Assembly: GCF_000585495.1 (NCBI RefSeq)
Contig: NZ_CP007264.1
Span: forward strand, 1,674,001 to 1,738,000
Direction: 5' to 3'
Source: Thermococcus nautili
GTDB lineage: Archaea; Methanobacteriota_B; Thermococci; Thermococcales; Thermococcaceae
DNA length: 64,000 nt
Shown here: positions 17,513-26,382 of the stretch, in pieces
How positions within the stretch are numbered: the stretch's first letter is position 1
Layout of the letters: each line of letters opens with the position of its first letter
Made by a program: the position numbers and the translations under genes
Notes under the pieces: model-generated
What the model was told of the DNA's origin: nothing
Databases searched by the model: none
Seen by the model: only the letters and a program-made list of their open reading frames with translations

Positions 17513-18214
17513 ATGCTCTCGGTCGTTCTCGTTGAACCTGAGGGGCCGGCGAACATAGGCATGGTTGCGCGGACGATGAAGAACTTCGGCTTCTCGCGGT
17601 TAGTCCTCGTGAACCCGAACCTGACCGAGGAGAGCTACAGCTACGCGGTCCACGCTACCGACGTCCTTGAAAACGCGGTCATAGTGGATACCTTTGACGA
17701 AGCCTTAGAGCTGTTCGATTTGACCGTCGGAACCACTGGAAAGCCGGGAAAGAGGTTCATACCCTACCGCGCACCGCTCTATCCCTGGGAGCTGAGGGAA
17801 ACCCTGAAGGACTACCCCGGTGAGGCCGGTCTGTTCTTCGGTCGGGAGAGCATAGGGCTTAAGAACGATGAGCTTGAGAGGCTCGACCTAATCGTCACTA
17901 TTCCGACGAGCGACGCTTACCCGGTTATGAACTTAGCTCAGGCGGTCGCGGTTATACTCTACGAGCTCTCGAAGGCTAAACCGGAACCTTCCGTCGAAGC
18001 CCTAAAACCTGCGACGATGGAGGAGAAGGAGGCGCTAGTAAGAGTATGGGCCGAACTTTTAAACGTCCTCAACTACCCCAAGGACGAGGAGAGGCGGGCT
18101 GTCTTCGTCAAGGTCTTCAGGAAGGCAATCGGTAAGGCCTTCCTCTATGGTCGAGAAGTGCACACCCTCATAGGTCCGCTGAGAAGGGCCGTTAAGAGGC
18201 TGGAGGAATGCTGA
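17513..18214 (+). CDS. TrmJ-like SpoU-family tRNA/rRNA 2'-O-methyltransferase
   Basis: A 233-residue SPOUT-class enzyme of COG0565. Motifs are VVLVEPEGPANIGMVARTMKNFGF (motif 1), GLFFGRESIGLKNDEL (motif 2) and DAYPVMNLAQAVAVILYEL (motif 3, knot). The archaeal homologue TrmJ methylates the ribose of C32 in tRNA; that specificity is a family inference. The C-terminal helical extension fits the TrmJ group. The next gene, MGMT, starts immediately after its stop codon. Confidence 0.88.
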   Translation: MLSVVLVEPEGPANIGMVARTMKNFGFSRLVLVNPNLTEESYSYAVHATDVLENAVIVDTFDEALELFDLTVGTTGKPGKRFIPYRAPLYPWELRETLKDYPGEAGLFFGRESIGLKNDELERLDLIVTIPTSDAYPVMNLAQAVAVILYELSKAKPEPSVEALKPATMEEKEALVRVWAELLNVLNYPKDEERRAVFVKVFRKAIGKAFLYGREVHTLIGPLRRAVKRLEEC

Positions 18215-18739
18215 ATGCTCGCGGTGGAGAGGTTTAGGGTCAGCGGCCGGGACGTATGGATTGGGGTAATCTTTCACGGCAGGATTCAGGGAATCAGCTT
18301 CGCCTTCACGAGGGGCGAGCTTTTGGGGAGAATCAGAAACCTCGCCGAGTTCCTGCGGGGGAGAAACGTTGCCGTTTCCCTCGACGTCCAGCCGAGCAAT
18401 TACACAGAGCTCGTTTATCGCGTTATGGTTGGGGAGCTTGACAACGGGAAAGCCCTTTCCGAGCTCTCCTTCGAGGGTGTAACGCCCTTTGAGAGGCGCG
18501 TTTACGAGTGGCTCACGAAAAACGTTAAAAGAGGCACCGTTATAACCTACGGTAGCCTTGCGAAAGCCCTTGGAACGTCGCCGAGAGCCATCGGCGGGGC
18601 GATGAAGAGGAACCCGTATCCGATAATCGTCCCCTGCCACAGGGTCGTGGCGAGCGACGGCATAGGCTACTACAGCTCCGGGATTGAAGAAAAGAAGTTC
18701 CTGCTCGAACTTGAGGGGGTGAAAGAATGGACAAGCTGA
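18215..18739 (+). CDS. Methylated-DNA--protein-cysteine methyltransferase (MGMT/Ogt)
   Basis: A 174-residue suicide DNA-repair protein removing O6-alkyl groups from guanine. The helix-turn-helix TPFERRVYEWLTKNVKRGTVITYGSLAKALGTSPRAIGGAMKRNP precedes the active-site PCHRVV near residue 141, then GIGYYSSGIEEKKFLLELEG. It begins directly after the TrmJ stop and ends overlapping the TPR gene start by 13 nt, giving a three-gene coupled unit. Confidence 0.95.
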   Translation: MLAVERFRVSGRDVWIGVIFHGRIQGISFAFTRGELLGRIRNLAEFLRGRNVAVSLDVQPSNYTELVYRVMVGELDNGKALSELSFEGVTPFERRVYEWLTKNVKRGTVITYGSLAKALGTSPRAIGGAMKRNPYPIIVPCHRVVASDGIGYYSSGIEEKKFLLELEGVKEWTS

Positions 18740-19746
18740 AGGCATATATAATCGGCTTCCTCGTTGTCCTCCTTGCGGTGGCCGGTTTCATAGTCTACAA
18801 CTGGGGCTTCTGGAAGCTGGTGCAGGTAATCCTTGCGATAGGCTTCGTCGGATTCACGCTCGCACTGCTGTTCTTCACGGCTCTGACACTCTACGCCGAG
18901 AGCTGGAAGTACGGGGCAGTTCTGGCGGTTCTGACGGCGATAGCGGGCTATGGCTCCTACCTCGTGCTCACCTGGCAGAAGCTGGAAATCGTTGGAGGAA
19001 TCATAGCGTTCTTCGTCTTCCTGCTGGCCTTTGGAATATGGTACATAAGCGAGCCCGATTTGAGCATAGCGGACCGCTTCCGCTCGGCTGAAAAGCTTGA
19101 GAGGATGGGACGCTACAAGCAGGCCGCGAGGAAGTACGAGAAGGCCGGAAACTATGAGAAGGCGGCTGAGATGTACCTGAAGCTCGGCTGGCTTGAGAGC
19201 GCGGCGTGGGCCTACGAGAAGGCCGGGAAGTATGAGAAAGCTGCCGAGCTCTACGAAAAGCTCTACGAGAAGGAGAAGGACACCTACTACCTGAAGGAGG
19301 CCCACGAGTACTGGAAGAAAGCTGGAAACATGGAGAGGGCCGCTAAGGCGCTTGAAAAGTACGCCGAGGAGGAGCCTTGGTTCTGGGAAGATGTTGCCAA
19401 GCTCTACGAGGAGCTCGGAAACGAGGAGAAGGCCAGGGAAGCCTGGGAGAAGGCCCTTGAGTACTACACCAAGGAGGCTCAGGAGGAGGGCGTCTTCTGG
19501 GAGGACGTTGGCAACATAGCGAGGAAGCTCGGTAGAGAGGAGCTGGCCCGCGAGGCTTACCAGAAGTTCCTCGAGTACTGCCTCAAGGAGGCGGAGGAGG
19601 ACCCGATGTGGTGGAAGCACGTTGCAGAGGCCTACGAGTACCTGGGCGAGGCGGAGAAGGCTGAAGAAGCCAGGAAGAAGTACGAGGAGTACAGGCAGAG
19701 AATCCTTAAGGCCAACGAGGAGACCTCGCACTTCCCTGAGAATTAA
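18727..19746 (+). CDS. Membrane-anchored TPR protein
   Basis: A 339-residue protein with about four N-terminal membrane segments (residues 5-25, 30-50, 57-75, 83-103), then a soluble region of tetratricopeptide repeats: AEKLERMGRYKQAARKYEKAG, YEKAAEMYLKLGWLESAAWAYEKAG, YEKAAELYEKLYEK, NEEKAREAWEKALEYY, REELAREAYQKFLEYC. The regular KAA-x-YEKAG pattern shows well-kept repeats. It probably works as a membrane-bound scaffold; partners are unknown. Confidence 0.85.
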   Translation: MDKLKAYIIGFLVVLLAVAGFIVYNWGFWKLVQVILAIGFVGFTLALLFFTALTLYAESWKYGAVLAVLTAIAGYGSYLVLTWQKLEIVGGIIAFFVFLLAFGIWYISEPDLSIADRFRSAEKLERMGRYKQAARKYEKAGNYEKAAEMYLKLGWLESAAWAYEKAGKYEKAAELYEKLYEKEKDTYYLKEAHEYWKKAGNMERAAKALEKYAEEEPWFWEDVAKLYEELGNEEKAREAWEKALEYYTKEAQEEGVFWEDVGNIARKLGREELAREAYQKFLEYCLKEAEEDPMWWKHVAEAYEYLGEAEKAEEARKKYEEYRQRILKANEETSHFPEN

Positions 19747-19788
19747 CCTTTTAAGCTCTCCCTCCCTACCTTTTCTTCGGGGATTGCC

Positions 19789-20250
19789 TTGGACGAGGAA
19801 AAGCCGAAGCTGAACGTTATCAAGCTCTCCAAGATGCCGATAAGGCTCGCGATGGAGGAGAAGTTCCTCCGCCTGAGCCCGGACGACAGGGTCGAGGACC
19901 TAATCAAGGGCCTCGAGCACAGAACCTGCGCCGTCGTAACCGACGAGTCCGGAAAACTGCTCGGCTTCATCTCCGTTGACGAGATAATAAACCTCCTCCT
20001 TCCGCCGTCCGATTACGTTCTCGTTGGCCTCGACGCCCTCAGGGAGGCCCATTTCGACTGGGACAGGCCGGTAAAGGAGATAATGAACCCCCGGCCGATA
20101 ACGCTCTCCCCGGACGATAAGCTCGGCTACGCACTCAGCATGATGCTCGAAACCGGCGTGAGGCAGTTCCCGGTGGTCGAGAAGAAGAAAGTCGTCGGAA
20201 CCTTCTCGGCTCAGAGCGTCATACGCTTGCTCAGGGTCTTCGCGCGGTGA
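19789..20250 (+). CDS. CBS-domain pair protein
   Basis: A 153-residue protein made of two CBS domains that bind adenosine ligands. The first spans about 22-75 (LRLSPDDRVEDLIKGLEHRTCAVVTDESGKLLGFISVDEI), the second about 96-150 (VKEIMNPRPITLSPDDKLGYALSMMLETGVRQFPVVEKKKVVGTFSAQSVI). The start is taken as TTG at 19789 with GGGG upstream; an ATG at 19834 is the alternative. The antiporter follows 6 nt downstream, so it may sense energy state for that transporter. Confidence 0.85.
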   Translation: MDEEKPKLNVIKLSKMPIRLAMEEKFLRLSPDDRVEDLIKGLEHRTCAVVTDESGKLLGFISVDEIINLLLPPSDYVLVGLDALREAHFDWDRPVKEIMNPRPITLSPDDKLGYALSMMLETGVRQFPVVEKKKVVGTFSAQSVIRLLRVFAR

Positions 20251-20256
20251 GGGAAG

Positions 20257-21387
20257 TTGATTGAGCTAATCCTCTACCTCGCGCTCATGCTCTTAACGGC
20301 AGAAACCTTCGGCTGGCTGTTCTCGAGGATTGGACAGCCCGTGGTTCTCGGCCAGATAGTCAGTGGAATCCTCCTCGGGTTGGCGTTCCCGCCGACTGAG
20401 GAAGTGAAGGACATATCCATGATAGGCGTCCTCATGCTCCTCTTTCTGGCGGGCCTTGAGAGTAGCGTTGAAGAGCTCAAGAGCGCCGGCAAGAGCGGTT
20501 TTTCCGTCGCTTTCGTCGGTGTCGTTGTGGCCTTCGCAATGGGCTTTGGGATAGCCTACCCCTTCAAGGGCTTCGACCAGGCCCTCCTCTACGGCGCGCT
20601 GACCACTCCGACGAGCGTCAGCTTAACCGTCAGGGTTCTAATGGAGATGGACCGGCTGAAGAGCCGTGAGGGGACTACAATCCTCACCGCGGCGATAGTT
20701 GACGACATACTCGGTATAATCGTCCTGACGGTCGTCATATCGTCTCTCGTCTCCGGGGGCGTCAGCGTCGTCAGTCTCGTTGAAATCCTCGCCAAGGTTG
20801 GCATCTTCATAGCCCTGATGCTCTTCGCGATGCCGAGGGTTCTCGACTACGCCCTCAGGAAGGTCGTGAGGATAGGATTCGCCGATTCGACGGTTACCCT
20901 TTCAATGGCCGCCCTCTTCGCTTTCGCATACCTTGCCGAGCACATGAACCTTGCCTCTATCCTGGGTGCCTACCTGCTCGGCCTCGCGCTGAGCGAAACC
21001 GAGTTCAGGAAGCCGATTTTCGAGCACTCAAGGATAATAGCTCATTCGGTCTTCGTCCCACTGTTCTTCGTCGACGTCGGTATGAACATACCTGTTAAAG
21101 ACCTCAAGAGTGCTGGACTCTTCGCGGTGCTCTTCAGCCTCGTGGCGATAGTGAGCAAGGTAATCGGCTGTGGAATCGGGGCGCTAATCGGCGGTATGAG
21201 CCCGAGGGAAGCCCTCCGCGTCGGCGTTGGAATGGTTCCGAGAATGGGCGTCGAGCTCGCGATGCTGGCGATAGCGATGAAGGCCGGCATAGTCGGGAGC
21301 GACGCCTACCTCGTGATAGTCCTGATGATATTCCTGAGCACCCTCGTTACCCCACCGCTCCTCAAGCTTGCCTTCAAGGGTCAGTAG
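20257..21387 (+). CDS. Na+/H+ antiporter, CPA2 family (NapA-like)
   Basis: A 376-residue transporter with about 12 hydrophobic helices. CPA2 marks are visible: GQIVSGILLGLAF, LFLAGLESSVEEL, TTPTSVSLTVRVLMEM, ILTAAIVDDILGIIVLTVV (the ion-binding Asp pair), HSVFVPLFFVDVGMNI, and GVGMVPRMGVELAMLAIAMKAGI. The start is TTG at 20257 shortly after the CBS stop, with GGTGAGG upstream. Paired with a CBS protein, which may regulate it. The 3' end overlaps a small convergent gene by 7 nt. Confidence 0.9.
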   Translation: MIELILYLALMLLTAETFGWLFSRIGQPVVLGQIVSGILLGLAFPPTEEVKDISMIGVLMLLFLAGLESSVEELKSAGKSGFSVAFVGVVVAFAMGFGIAYPFKGFDQALLYGALTTPTSVSLTVRVLMEMDRLKSREGTTILTAAIVDDILGIIVLTVVISSLVSGGVSVVSLVEILAKVGIFIALMLFAMPRVLDYALRKVVRIGFADSTVTLSMAALFAFAYLAEHMNLASILGAYLLGLALSETEFRKPIFEHSRIIAHSVFVPLFFVDVGMNIPVKDLKSAGLFAVLFSLVAIVSKVIGCGIGALIGGMSPREALRVGVGMVPRMGVELAMLAIAMKAGIVGSDAYLVIVLMIFLSTLVTPPLLKLAFKGQ

Positions 21388-21563
21388 ACGTCTCCAGAGT
21401 CTTCGAGCTCCCTCAATTCCTCCTCAATTTCCCTCTCTTTCCGTTCGGCGTAGCGCTTGAGGTAGTCCGCGAGAACGTAGAGCGCAACTCCGCCAAGGGC
21501 CGTGAGAAGAAACGCCGCCGCGAGGGTTCCGAGGGTTACGTCGCCTCCGGACGGCAGGGGCAT
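21381..21563 (-). CDS. Small single-pass membrane protein
   Basis: A 60-residue protein with one hydrophobic helix (LGTLAAAFLLTALGGVALYVLADYL, about residues 11-35) followed by a charged coiled tail (KRYAERKEREIEEELRELED). The start is ATG at 21563 preceded by GGTGGTGACG; a GTG nine bases upstream belongs to that site. It lies between the antiporter (7-nt tail overlap) and NAC (divergent). Function unknown. Confidence 0.65.
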   Translation of the reverse strand: MPLPSGGDVTLGTLAAAFLLTALGGVALYVLADYLKRYAERKEREIEEELRELEDSGDVY

Positions 21564-21651
21564 CGTCACCACCGGAGACCTTTCGAAGAAGGCCGTTAAA
21601 ATCTTCCGCCAACCTTTTAAGAGCCCCGGCGAACCTTAGCCGGTGGTTGAG

Positions 21652-21987
21652 ATGATGGGAATGAACCCAAGGCAGATGAAGAAGCTCATGCGCCAGCTCG
21701 GCATAAAGATGGAGGAGATGGAAGGCGTTAAGGAGGTCGTTCTTAAGCTTGAGGGCAAGGAAATAGTCCTCAAGAACCCCGTTGTCACTGTTATGGTCGT
21801 CCAGGGCGAGAAGACCTACCAGATTGTCCCCGGGAGCGAGGAGGTGAGGGAGGTCATAGAGATTCCCGAAGAGGACATCGAGCTCGTCATGGAGCAGGCC
21901 GGCGTTGACAGGGAAACCGCGCTCAAGGCCTTGAAAGAAACGAAAGGGGACATAGCGGAGGCAATCCTCAAGCTCAGCGGGGAGTAA
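21652..21987 (+). CDS. Nascent polypeptide-associated complex protein (archaeal NAC)
   Basis: A 111-residue chaperone that binds nascent chains at the ribosome exit as a homodimer. The NAC domain (about 5-65: MNPRQMKKLMRQLGIKMEEMEGVKEVVLKLEGKEIVLKNPVVTVM) is followed by a C-terminal UBA domain (EDIELVMEQAGVDRETALKALKETKGDIAEAILKL). The start is the ATG at 21652 with GGTGGTTGAG before it; the GTG at 21643 is within that site. Length is typical for archaeal NAC. Its stop abuts the convergent AhpD-like gene. Confidence 0.95.
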   Translation: MMGMNPRQMKKLMRQLGIKMEEMEGVKEVVLKLEGKEIVLKNPVVTVMVVQGEKTYQIVPGSEEVREVIEIPEEDIELVMEQAGVDRETALKALKETKGDIAEAILKLSGE

Positions 21988-22335
21988 TCACTCCTTCTTG
22001 AACTTCTCTATTGCCTTCATGAGCGGTATGAGGTGCATTAACGCCGGGCCTCCGGCCATAAGAACTGCGACCAAACCGGCCTCTATGAGCTCCTCCGGCT
22101 TCGCTCCCGCCTCCAAAGCTTTCTGGGTGTGGAGGTAGATGCACCACTCACAGCCCTGGGCAATGCCGAGGGCGAGCGCTATAAGCTCCTTCTCCCTGGT
22201 TGTAAGGGCCTTGTTGTCGAGGGTCTCGCGGAGGAACCTTGAGAACGCGGCAATCTCCTTCGGGTGCTCCTTCCCGAGCCTGTCAAGGAGCTCCTCAATC
22301 TCCTTAAGCTTGACCTCAACCTCGGCGTACTCCAT
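21988..22335 (-). CDS. AhpD-like / carboxymuconolactone decarboxylase family protein
   Basis: A 115-residue helical protein with the peroxidase motif GIAQGCEWCIYLHTQKALEAGAKPEELIEA: Cys-Glu-Trp-Cys and His three residues later, as in AhpD. This implies thiol-dependent peroxide or redox activity. The start is the ATG at 22335 with GGTGGTTTCT upstream. It ends exactly where the NAC gene ends (adjacent stops). Confidence 0.88.
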   Translation of the reverse strand: MEYAEVEVKLKEIEELLDRLGKEHPKEIAAFSRFLRETLDNKALTTREKELIALALGIAQGCEWCIYLHTQKALEAGAKPEELIEAGLVAVLMAGGPALMHLIPLMKAIEKFKKE

Positions 22336-22395
22336 AGAAACCACCGAGGTAAGTTGGGAAAAAAGAATCTTAAGGCTTTCCTGAACGAAACGTTC

Positions 22396-23937
22396 TCAAC
22401 CACTCGTTGGAACTATTCCCTGCCTGCGCATCTTCAGGATGTCGTCTATAACGTCTACCAGCCCCGCTATTATCTGGTCGTACTTGCCCCCGTCCTTTCC
22501 GTAGATTTCCTTCAGCTTGTCCTCAAGTGCGAAGAGGTCTTCGGTGTCGAGGTCAAGGAGCTTCTGGGCTTCCCTTGCAATCACGCGGAGCGTGACCCCC
22601 CTGGTTCTGTCGTCGTCGAGCAGTTTCAGAACGAGCTTGAGCATGCCTGAGAGCATTTCCCTTGAAGGAAGCCTGTCCGAGAGCCGGGCCATGAGCTCAA
22701 GGGCTCCTTCAACGTCCCTCTCCTTACCGGACTTGAGGAGCGTGTCTAGTAAACTGCTGAAGAACTTGGAGGTTCCCGGGTAGAGGGCGTAGATATCAGC
22801 TAAAACCCTCGCGGCGGTTTCCCTTGCCCAGGGGTTCTTGCTCTTCAGGAAGTCCCCGAGAACCGGGAGAATTCTGTAGGCGTCGCTCGGGGTTAGATGA
22901 CTCGTCAGCCTCGCCACAATCCAGAGCGCGTCCATTCTCCTGCTGTAGTCGTCGCTCTCCAGCATGCCGAGAACCCTGTCCATGACCTCCGGGTCGAGCT
23001 TTGCCATCTCCGCCACTATCTCCGTTTTTCCGGCGTCCAAGAGCCTCTCGATGTCGTCTATGCTGTACTGGCTTATTTCGAGCCTCTTCTTGGCTTCGGT
23101 CTCGCTCACGAGCTCTTCGCTCGTTACCGCGCTTTTCTCGAGCTTCTCAAGAACCTGCGACGCCTTGACACCGAGCTTGACGTCTCCCTTGAGCTCCTTT
23201 ATCCTCGTTATCGCCTTCAGCTTGTTCCTCGTGCTTATATCCTTCTCGCGGGAGAGCATCCTCTCGATAGAGTACAGTGCCCTCTCAACGACGTAGGGGT
23301 CGGGATGGGCAAGTAAATCGGCTATCCCGTCGAAAACTTCGTTCAGGACCTTTCTATCGTCGGTCTTCATCGCCATCTCTGTAAGGGCCGTTATAGCCGC
23401 GCTCTGAACTTCCCTCTTCTTGCTCGACCCTATGAGCGAGAACAGCCAGCGGATAATCTTGTACGCTATCTTCGCGACCTTTGCGCCGAGCTTTCCAAGT
23501 CCCTCTGCCGCGTACTCGCCGAGGACAGGCATTCCGGACTTCACCACGTCCTTCAGGGCCTCGGTGACCCTCTCGTACTCCTCGTCGGTGAGCTCGCCGG
23601 TTTCGAGGAGTGCGTTTATGAACTCCAGCGCCTTCAGCGCCACCCGCTCATCGTCGTCCTTCACGAGCCCAAGAACCGCGTCCAGCGCGAGCTTCTTCCT
23701 CTCACCGTCAAGCTTTCCCTCGGAGAGCATGTCTATAAGCACTTGAACCACGTTGGCACGCACGTGGGGGTTCTCGTCGTTCAACAGTTCGAGCAGAACC
23801 TTGAAGACCTTGTCGTACTCCTCGGCCAGCGCCCGAACCTCCTTGAGGCGCCAGGCGAGCAAATCTTTTCTAAGGCCCTCCTTGTCAACTATGATATCGC
23901 CACCTTTTAGCACGGCGAGAAGCGTCAAACCCAGCAT
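22396..23937 (-). CDS. HEAT-repeat protein
   Basis: A 513-residue all-helical solenoid with HEAT/armadillo-like repeats throughout: NDENPHVRANVVQVLIDML, KDDDERVALKALEFINALLE, DPYVVERALYSIERML, ESDDYSRRMDALWIVARL, KNPWARETAARVLADIY. No catalytic motif, membrane helix or signal peptide. Probably a scaffold; similar large HEAT proteins occur across Thermococcales without a known role. Its promoter lies in the 81-bp divergent gap with hflX. Confidence 0.83.
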   Translation of the reverse strand: MLGLTLLAVLKGGDIIVDKEGLRKDLLAWRLKEVRALAEEYDKVFKVLLELLNDENPHVRANVVQVLIDMLSEGKLDGERKKLALDAVLGLVKDDDERVALKALEFINALLETGELTDEEYERVTEALKDVVKSGMPVLGEYAAEGLGKLGAKVAKIAYKIIRWLFSLIGSSKKREVQSAAITALTEMAMKTDDRKVLNEVFDGIADLLAHPDPYVVERALYSIERMLSREKDISTRNKLKAITRIKELKGDVKLGVKASQVLEKLEKSAVTSEELVSETEAKKRLEISQYSIDDIERLLDAGKTEIVAEMAKLDPEVMDRVLGMLESDDYSRRMDALWIVARLTSHLTPSDAYRILPVLGDFLKSKNPWARETAARVLADIYALYPGTSKFFSSLLDTLLKSGKERDVEGALELMARLSDRLPSREMLSGMLKLVLKLLDDDRTRGVTLRVIAREAQKLLDLDTEDLFALEDKLKEIYGKDGGKYDQIIAGLVDVIDDILKMRRQGIVPTSG

Positions 23938-24018
23938 AGTCTCCCCCCACTATATTACGGTGCGTTAGGATTTAAGCTTAGCCCAAAGGTTATTAAGGGC
24001 CCCTCCGATGGGTGGACG

Positions 24019-25347
24019 ATGAGGGCAGTAGGCGTCATAAGGTACTCGCGAAGGGAGAGGCTCAGCAGGGAGGAGTTCGAGGAGCTCTTGAGGAGCGCCG
24101 GTTACGAGGTTCTGGCCGTTCTTGAGCAGAACAGGGAGGAGCATCCGCGCTACAACATCGGAAAGGGGAAGCTGGAGGAGCTTAAGGAACTCGTCAGGGA
24201 GCTTAAACCGGACAAGGTGGTTTTTGCGAACCGGTTAACGCCTTCCCAGGCCTACAACCTCTGGAAGGAGCTTCGCGTTGAGGTCATCGACCGCTGGCAG
24301 CTCGTCCTTGAGATTTTCGAAAAGCGGGCCCACTCAAAGGAGGCCAAACTTCAGGTGGAACTCGCGAGCCTCCAGTACGAGGTTCCGCTCGTGAAGGAAG
24401 CGATAAGGCGGATAAAGCTCGGCGACAGGGCCGGTTTCAAGGGAATGGGTGAGTACCAGACCCAGCAGTACCTCAAGCACATCAGGTACAGAATGGGCAA
24501 GATAAGGAAGGAACTTGAGAGGGTCAAGGCCGAGCGGGAAATCAGGAGGAAGAAGCGCGAGGAAGTCGGCTTTATCCTCGTCTCCCTTGCTGGATACACG
24601 AACGCCGGCAAATCAACGCTCCTCAACGCCTTAGCTGGAGAGAGCGTCGAGGCAAGGAACCAGATGTTCACGACCCTCGACACAACTACCAGGCGCTTCA
24701 AGCTCGGGAGCAAGAGGGTTCTCGTCACAGACACTGTCGGCTTCATAGATGGACTGCCACCTTTCATAGTTGAAGCCTTTCACTCGACGCTTGAGGAGAT
24801 TGTCAAGGCCGACATAGTTCTCCTCGTCCTCGATTCGAGCGAGCCCTGGCGCGAGATAGCGAGGAAGTTCCGGGCGTCGGTAAACGTTCTCCGCGAGCTC
24901 AAGGCCCTCGACAAACCATTGGTCGTTGTCCTCAACAAGGTTGACCTGATTGAGAGAGAAGATGCCGAGGAGAAGGCGAGGCTTTTGACTGAGCTGAGCG
25001 AGAACCTCGGGGTCTCGATTGAGGGAGTGGCGAAAGTTTCGGCCAAGGAGAGGCAGCTTGACGAGCTCTACTCGCTCCTCGAACGGGTTCTCCTCAAGCT
25101 TCCCAAGTACGGGGCCTTTGAGATAGTTGTTGAAGACCCCTCAAGGGTTCCGGCGGTGATGGCCTTCCTGAGCTCGGTTGGTGAGGTTCTGTCGGTTGAG
25201 TATGGCGACGTAACGAGGATTAGGGCCTACGTCCAGACCGGTATGCTGAAGGAACTCACGAGAATGGGGGTAAAGATAGAGAGGCTAAAGCATCCCGGCG
25301 ATGCTGAAGAGCTTGACGAGGACGAAGGAAATCACGATGGCCGTTAA
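24019..25347 (+). CDS. hflX: GTPase HflX
   Basis: A 442-residue translation-associated GTPase. The N-terminal HflX domain has NPRYNIGKGKLEEL-type sequence (HPRYNIGKGKLEELKELV), then VIDRWQLVLEIFEKRAHSKEAKLQVELASLQYE and a coiled linker. The G domain has G1 GYTNAGKSTLLNAL, G3 DTVGFIDGLPP and G4 VVLNKVDL. HflX family members split stalled ribosomes. A C-terminal domain of about 80 residues is retained. The end overlaps the convergent PiT gene by 63 bp, an unusually long overlap with both reading frames intact. Confidence 0.95.
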   Translation: MRAVGVIRYSRRERLSREEFEELLRSAGYEVLAVLEQNREEHPRYNIGKGKLEELKELVRELKPDKVVFANRLTPSQAYNLWKELRVEVIDRWQLVLEIFEKRAHSKEAKLQVELASLQYEVPLVKEAIRRIKLGDRAGFKGMGEYQTQQYLKHIRYRMGKIRKELERVKAEREIRRKKREEVGFILVSLAGYTNAGKSTLLNALAGESVEARNQMFTTLDTTTRRFKLGSKRVLVTDTVGFIDGLPPFIVEAFHSTLEEIVKADIVLLVLDSSEPWREIARKFRASVNVLRELKALDKPLVVVLNKVDLIEREDAEEKARLLTELSENLGVSIEGVAKVSAKERQLDELYSLLERVLLKLPKYGAFEIVVEDPSRVPAVMAFLSSVGEVLSVEYGDVTRIRAYVQTGMLKELTRMGVKIERLKHPGDAEELDEDEGNHDGR

Positions 25348-26247
25348 AGGCGTCGCGACCCAGCCGAAGAGTATGTCCCTGATTACCCTCCTGTCAACGC
25401 CCTGACCGACGACGAGGCCGACCCCGACGACGCCTCCGACGATTGACTGGCTTGAGCTGACGGGCAGTCCGAGGAAGTTGGCGAGGCTGACCGATATCGC
25501 CGAGCCGAACTGGGCCGCGAAGGCTGAAATCGGGCCGAGGGCGGTTATCTTCTTTCCAACGGTGTGCATCACCGCGTAGCTGAAGGTAAGAGAACCGATG
25601 GCTAGGCTTATCGCGACGAGAACGCCCGCCGTCTTGGGCTCCATGAATCCCGCCCCGACTATCGGGCCCGAAGCGTTCGCGACCTCGTTGGTTCCGAAGT
25701 TGAAAGCCATGTACGAGCCACCGAGAATCGCGAGGGCCTTGTAGAGGGCTTCAATCGTCGAGACGCTCTTGATTTCTGAAATCACCCGGGAGTAGAACTT
25801 GTAGAGAATCATCGCAAGGATTCCCGAGAGTATCGGTGAGATAACCCACGCGGCCGCTATTTTCCCGAGGGTGGACCAGTTCACTGGGGCGTTCATCGCC
25901 AGACCAACGCCTATAACGCCGCCGACTATGGCCTGGGTGGTTGATACCGGAAGGCCTTTGACAGTTGCCACCGTGACCCAGATTCCGGCGGCGAGGAGAG
26001 CTATCAGGGCCATCTCCATCGTGAGAAAGCCCTCCGGGACTATGCCCTCTCCGACGGTCTTCATGACCTTGTAACCCTTCAGGTAAGCCCCGAGAACGAC
26101 GAATATCGCTATCGTGAGAGTCGCCTGCCGAAAGCTCAGTATTCCCGAACCGACGGCGGTTCCCATAGCGTTCGCCGAATCATTTGAGCCTATGTTCCAG
26201 GCTATGTAGAAGGCCACTGCGATTATAGCAACCGCAAGTCCCTCCAT
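25285..26247 (-). CDS. PiT-family inorganic phosphate permease, second copy
   Basis: A 320-residue permease with the full N-terminal signature NIGSNDSANAMGTAVGSGILSFRQ, the repeated FGTNEVANASGPIVGAG and two PVS(T/S)(T/S)Q motifs. About ten hydrophobic helices. It is shorter than the copy at base 1, which has a longer central loop. No DUF47 gene adjoins it. The promoter region contains two CTATATAG palindromes just before the ATG. Confidence 0.93.
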   Translation of the reverse strand: MEGLAVAIIAVAFYIAWNIGSNDSANAMGTAVGSGILSFRQATLTIAIFVVLGAYLKGYKVMKTVGEGIVPEGFLTMEMALIALLAAGIWVTVATVKGLPVSTTQAIVGGVIGVGLAMNAPVNWSTLGKIAAAWVISPILSGILAMILYKFYSRVISEIKSVSTIEALYKALAILGGSYMAFNFGTNEVANASGPIVGAGFMEPKTAGVLVAISLAIGSLTFSYAVMHTVGKKITALGPISAFAAQFGSAISVSLANFLGLPVSSSQSIVGGVVGVGLVVGQGVDRRVIRDILFGWVATPLTAIVISFVLVKLFSIAGML

Positions 26248-26260
26248 CGCTCACCACTGG

Positions 26261-26278
26261 CTATATAGTCTATATAGT
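26261..26278 (-). promoter_or_regulatory. Two tandem CTATATAG palindromes before the PiT gene
   Basis: CTATATAGT occurs twice back to back (26261-26269 and 26270-26278), and each CTATATAG is a perfect palindrome. The pair lies 14-31 nt upstream of the PiT ATG on the minus strand. A separate TATA-like TTTTTAATT lies farther upstream (26280-26289). The position fits an operator overlapping the transcription start, or a duplicated TATA box. Confidence 0.45.
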
Positions 26279-26382
26279 CAATTAAAAAAGTTTTCGAGAA
26301 ACGATGAGCGGAAAAAACCATCGGAGGAATTTAAAGTTCACCCTTACCCAGAAAATCCCGTTTAGGGTTCCTTAACACGATA

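Noticed and set aside
26367-26376. GTTCCTTAAC upstream of porG as a SurR site
   Set aside because: The spacer is 4 nt instead of 3 and no third GTT follows at the required distance.
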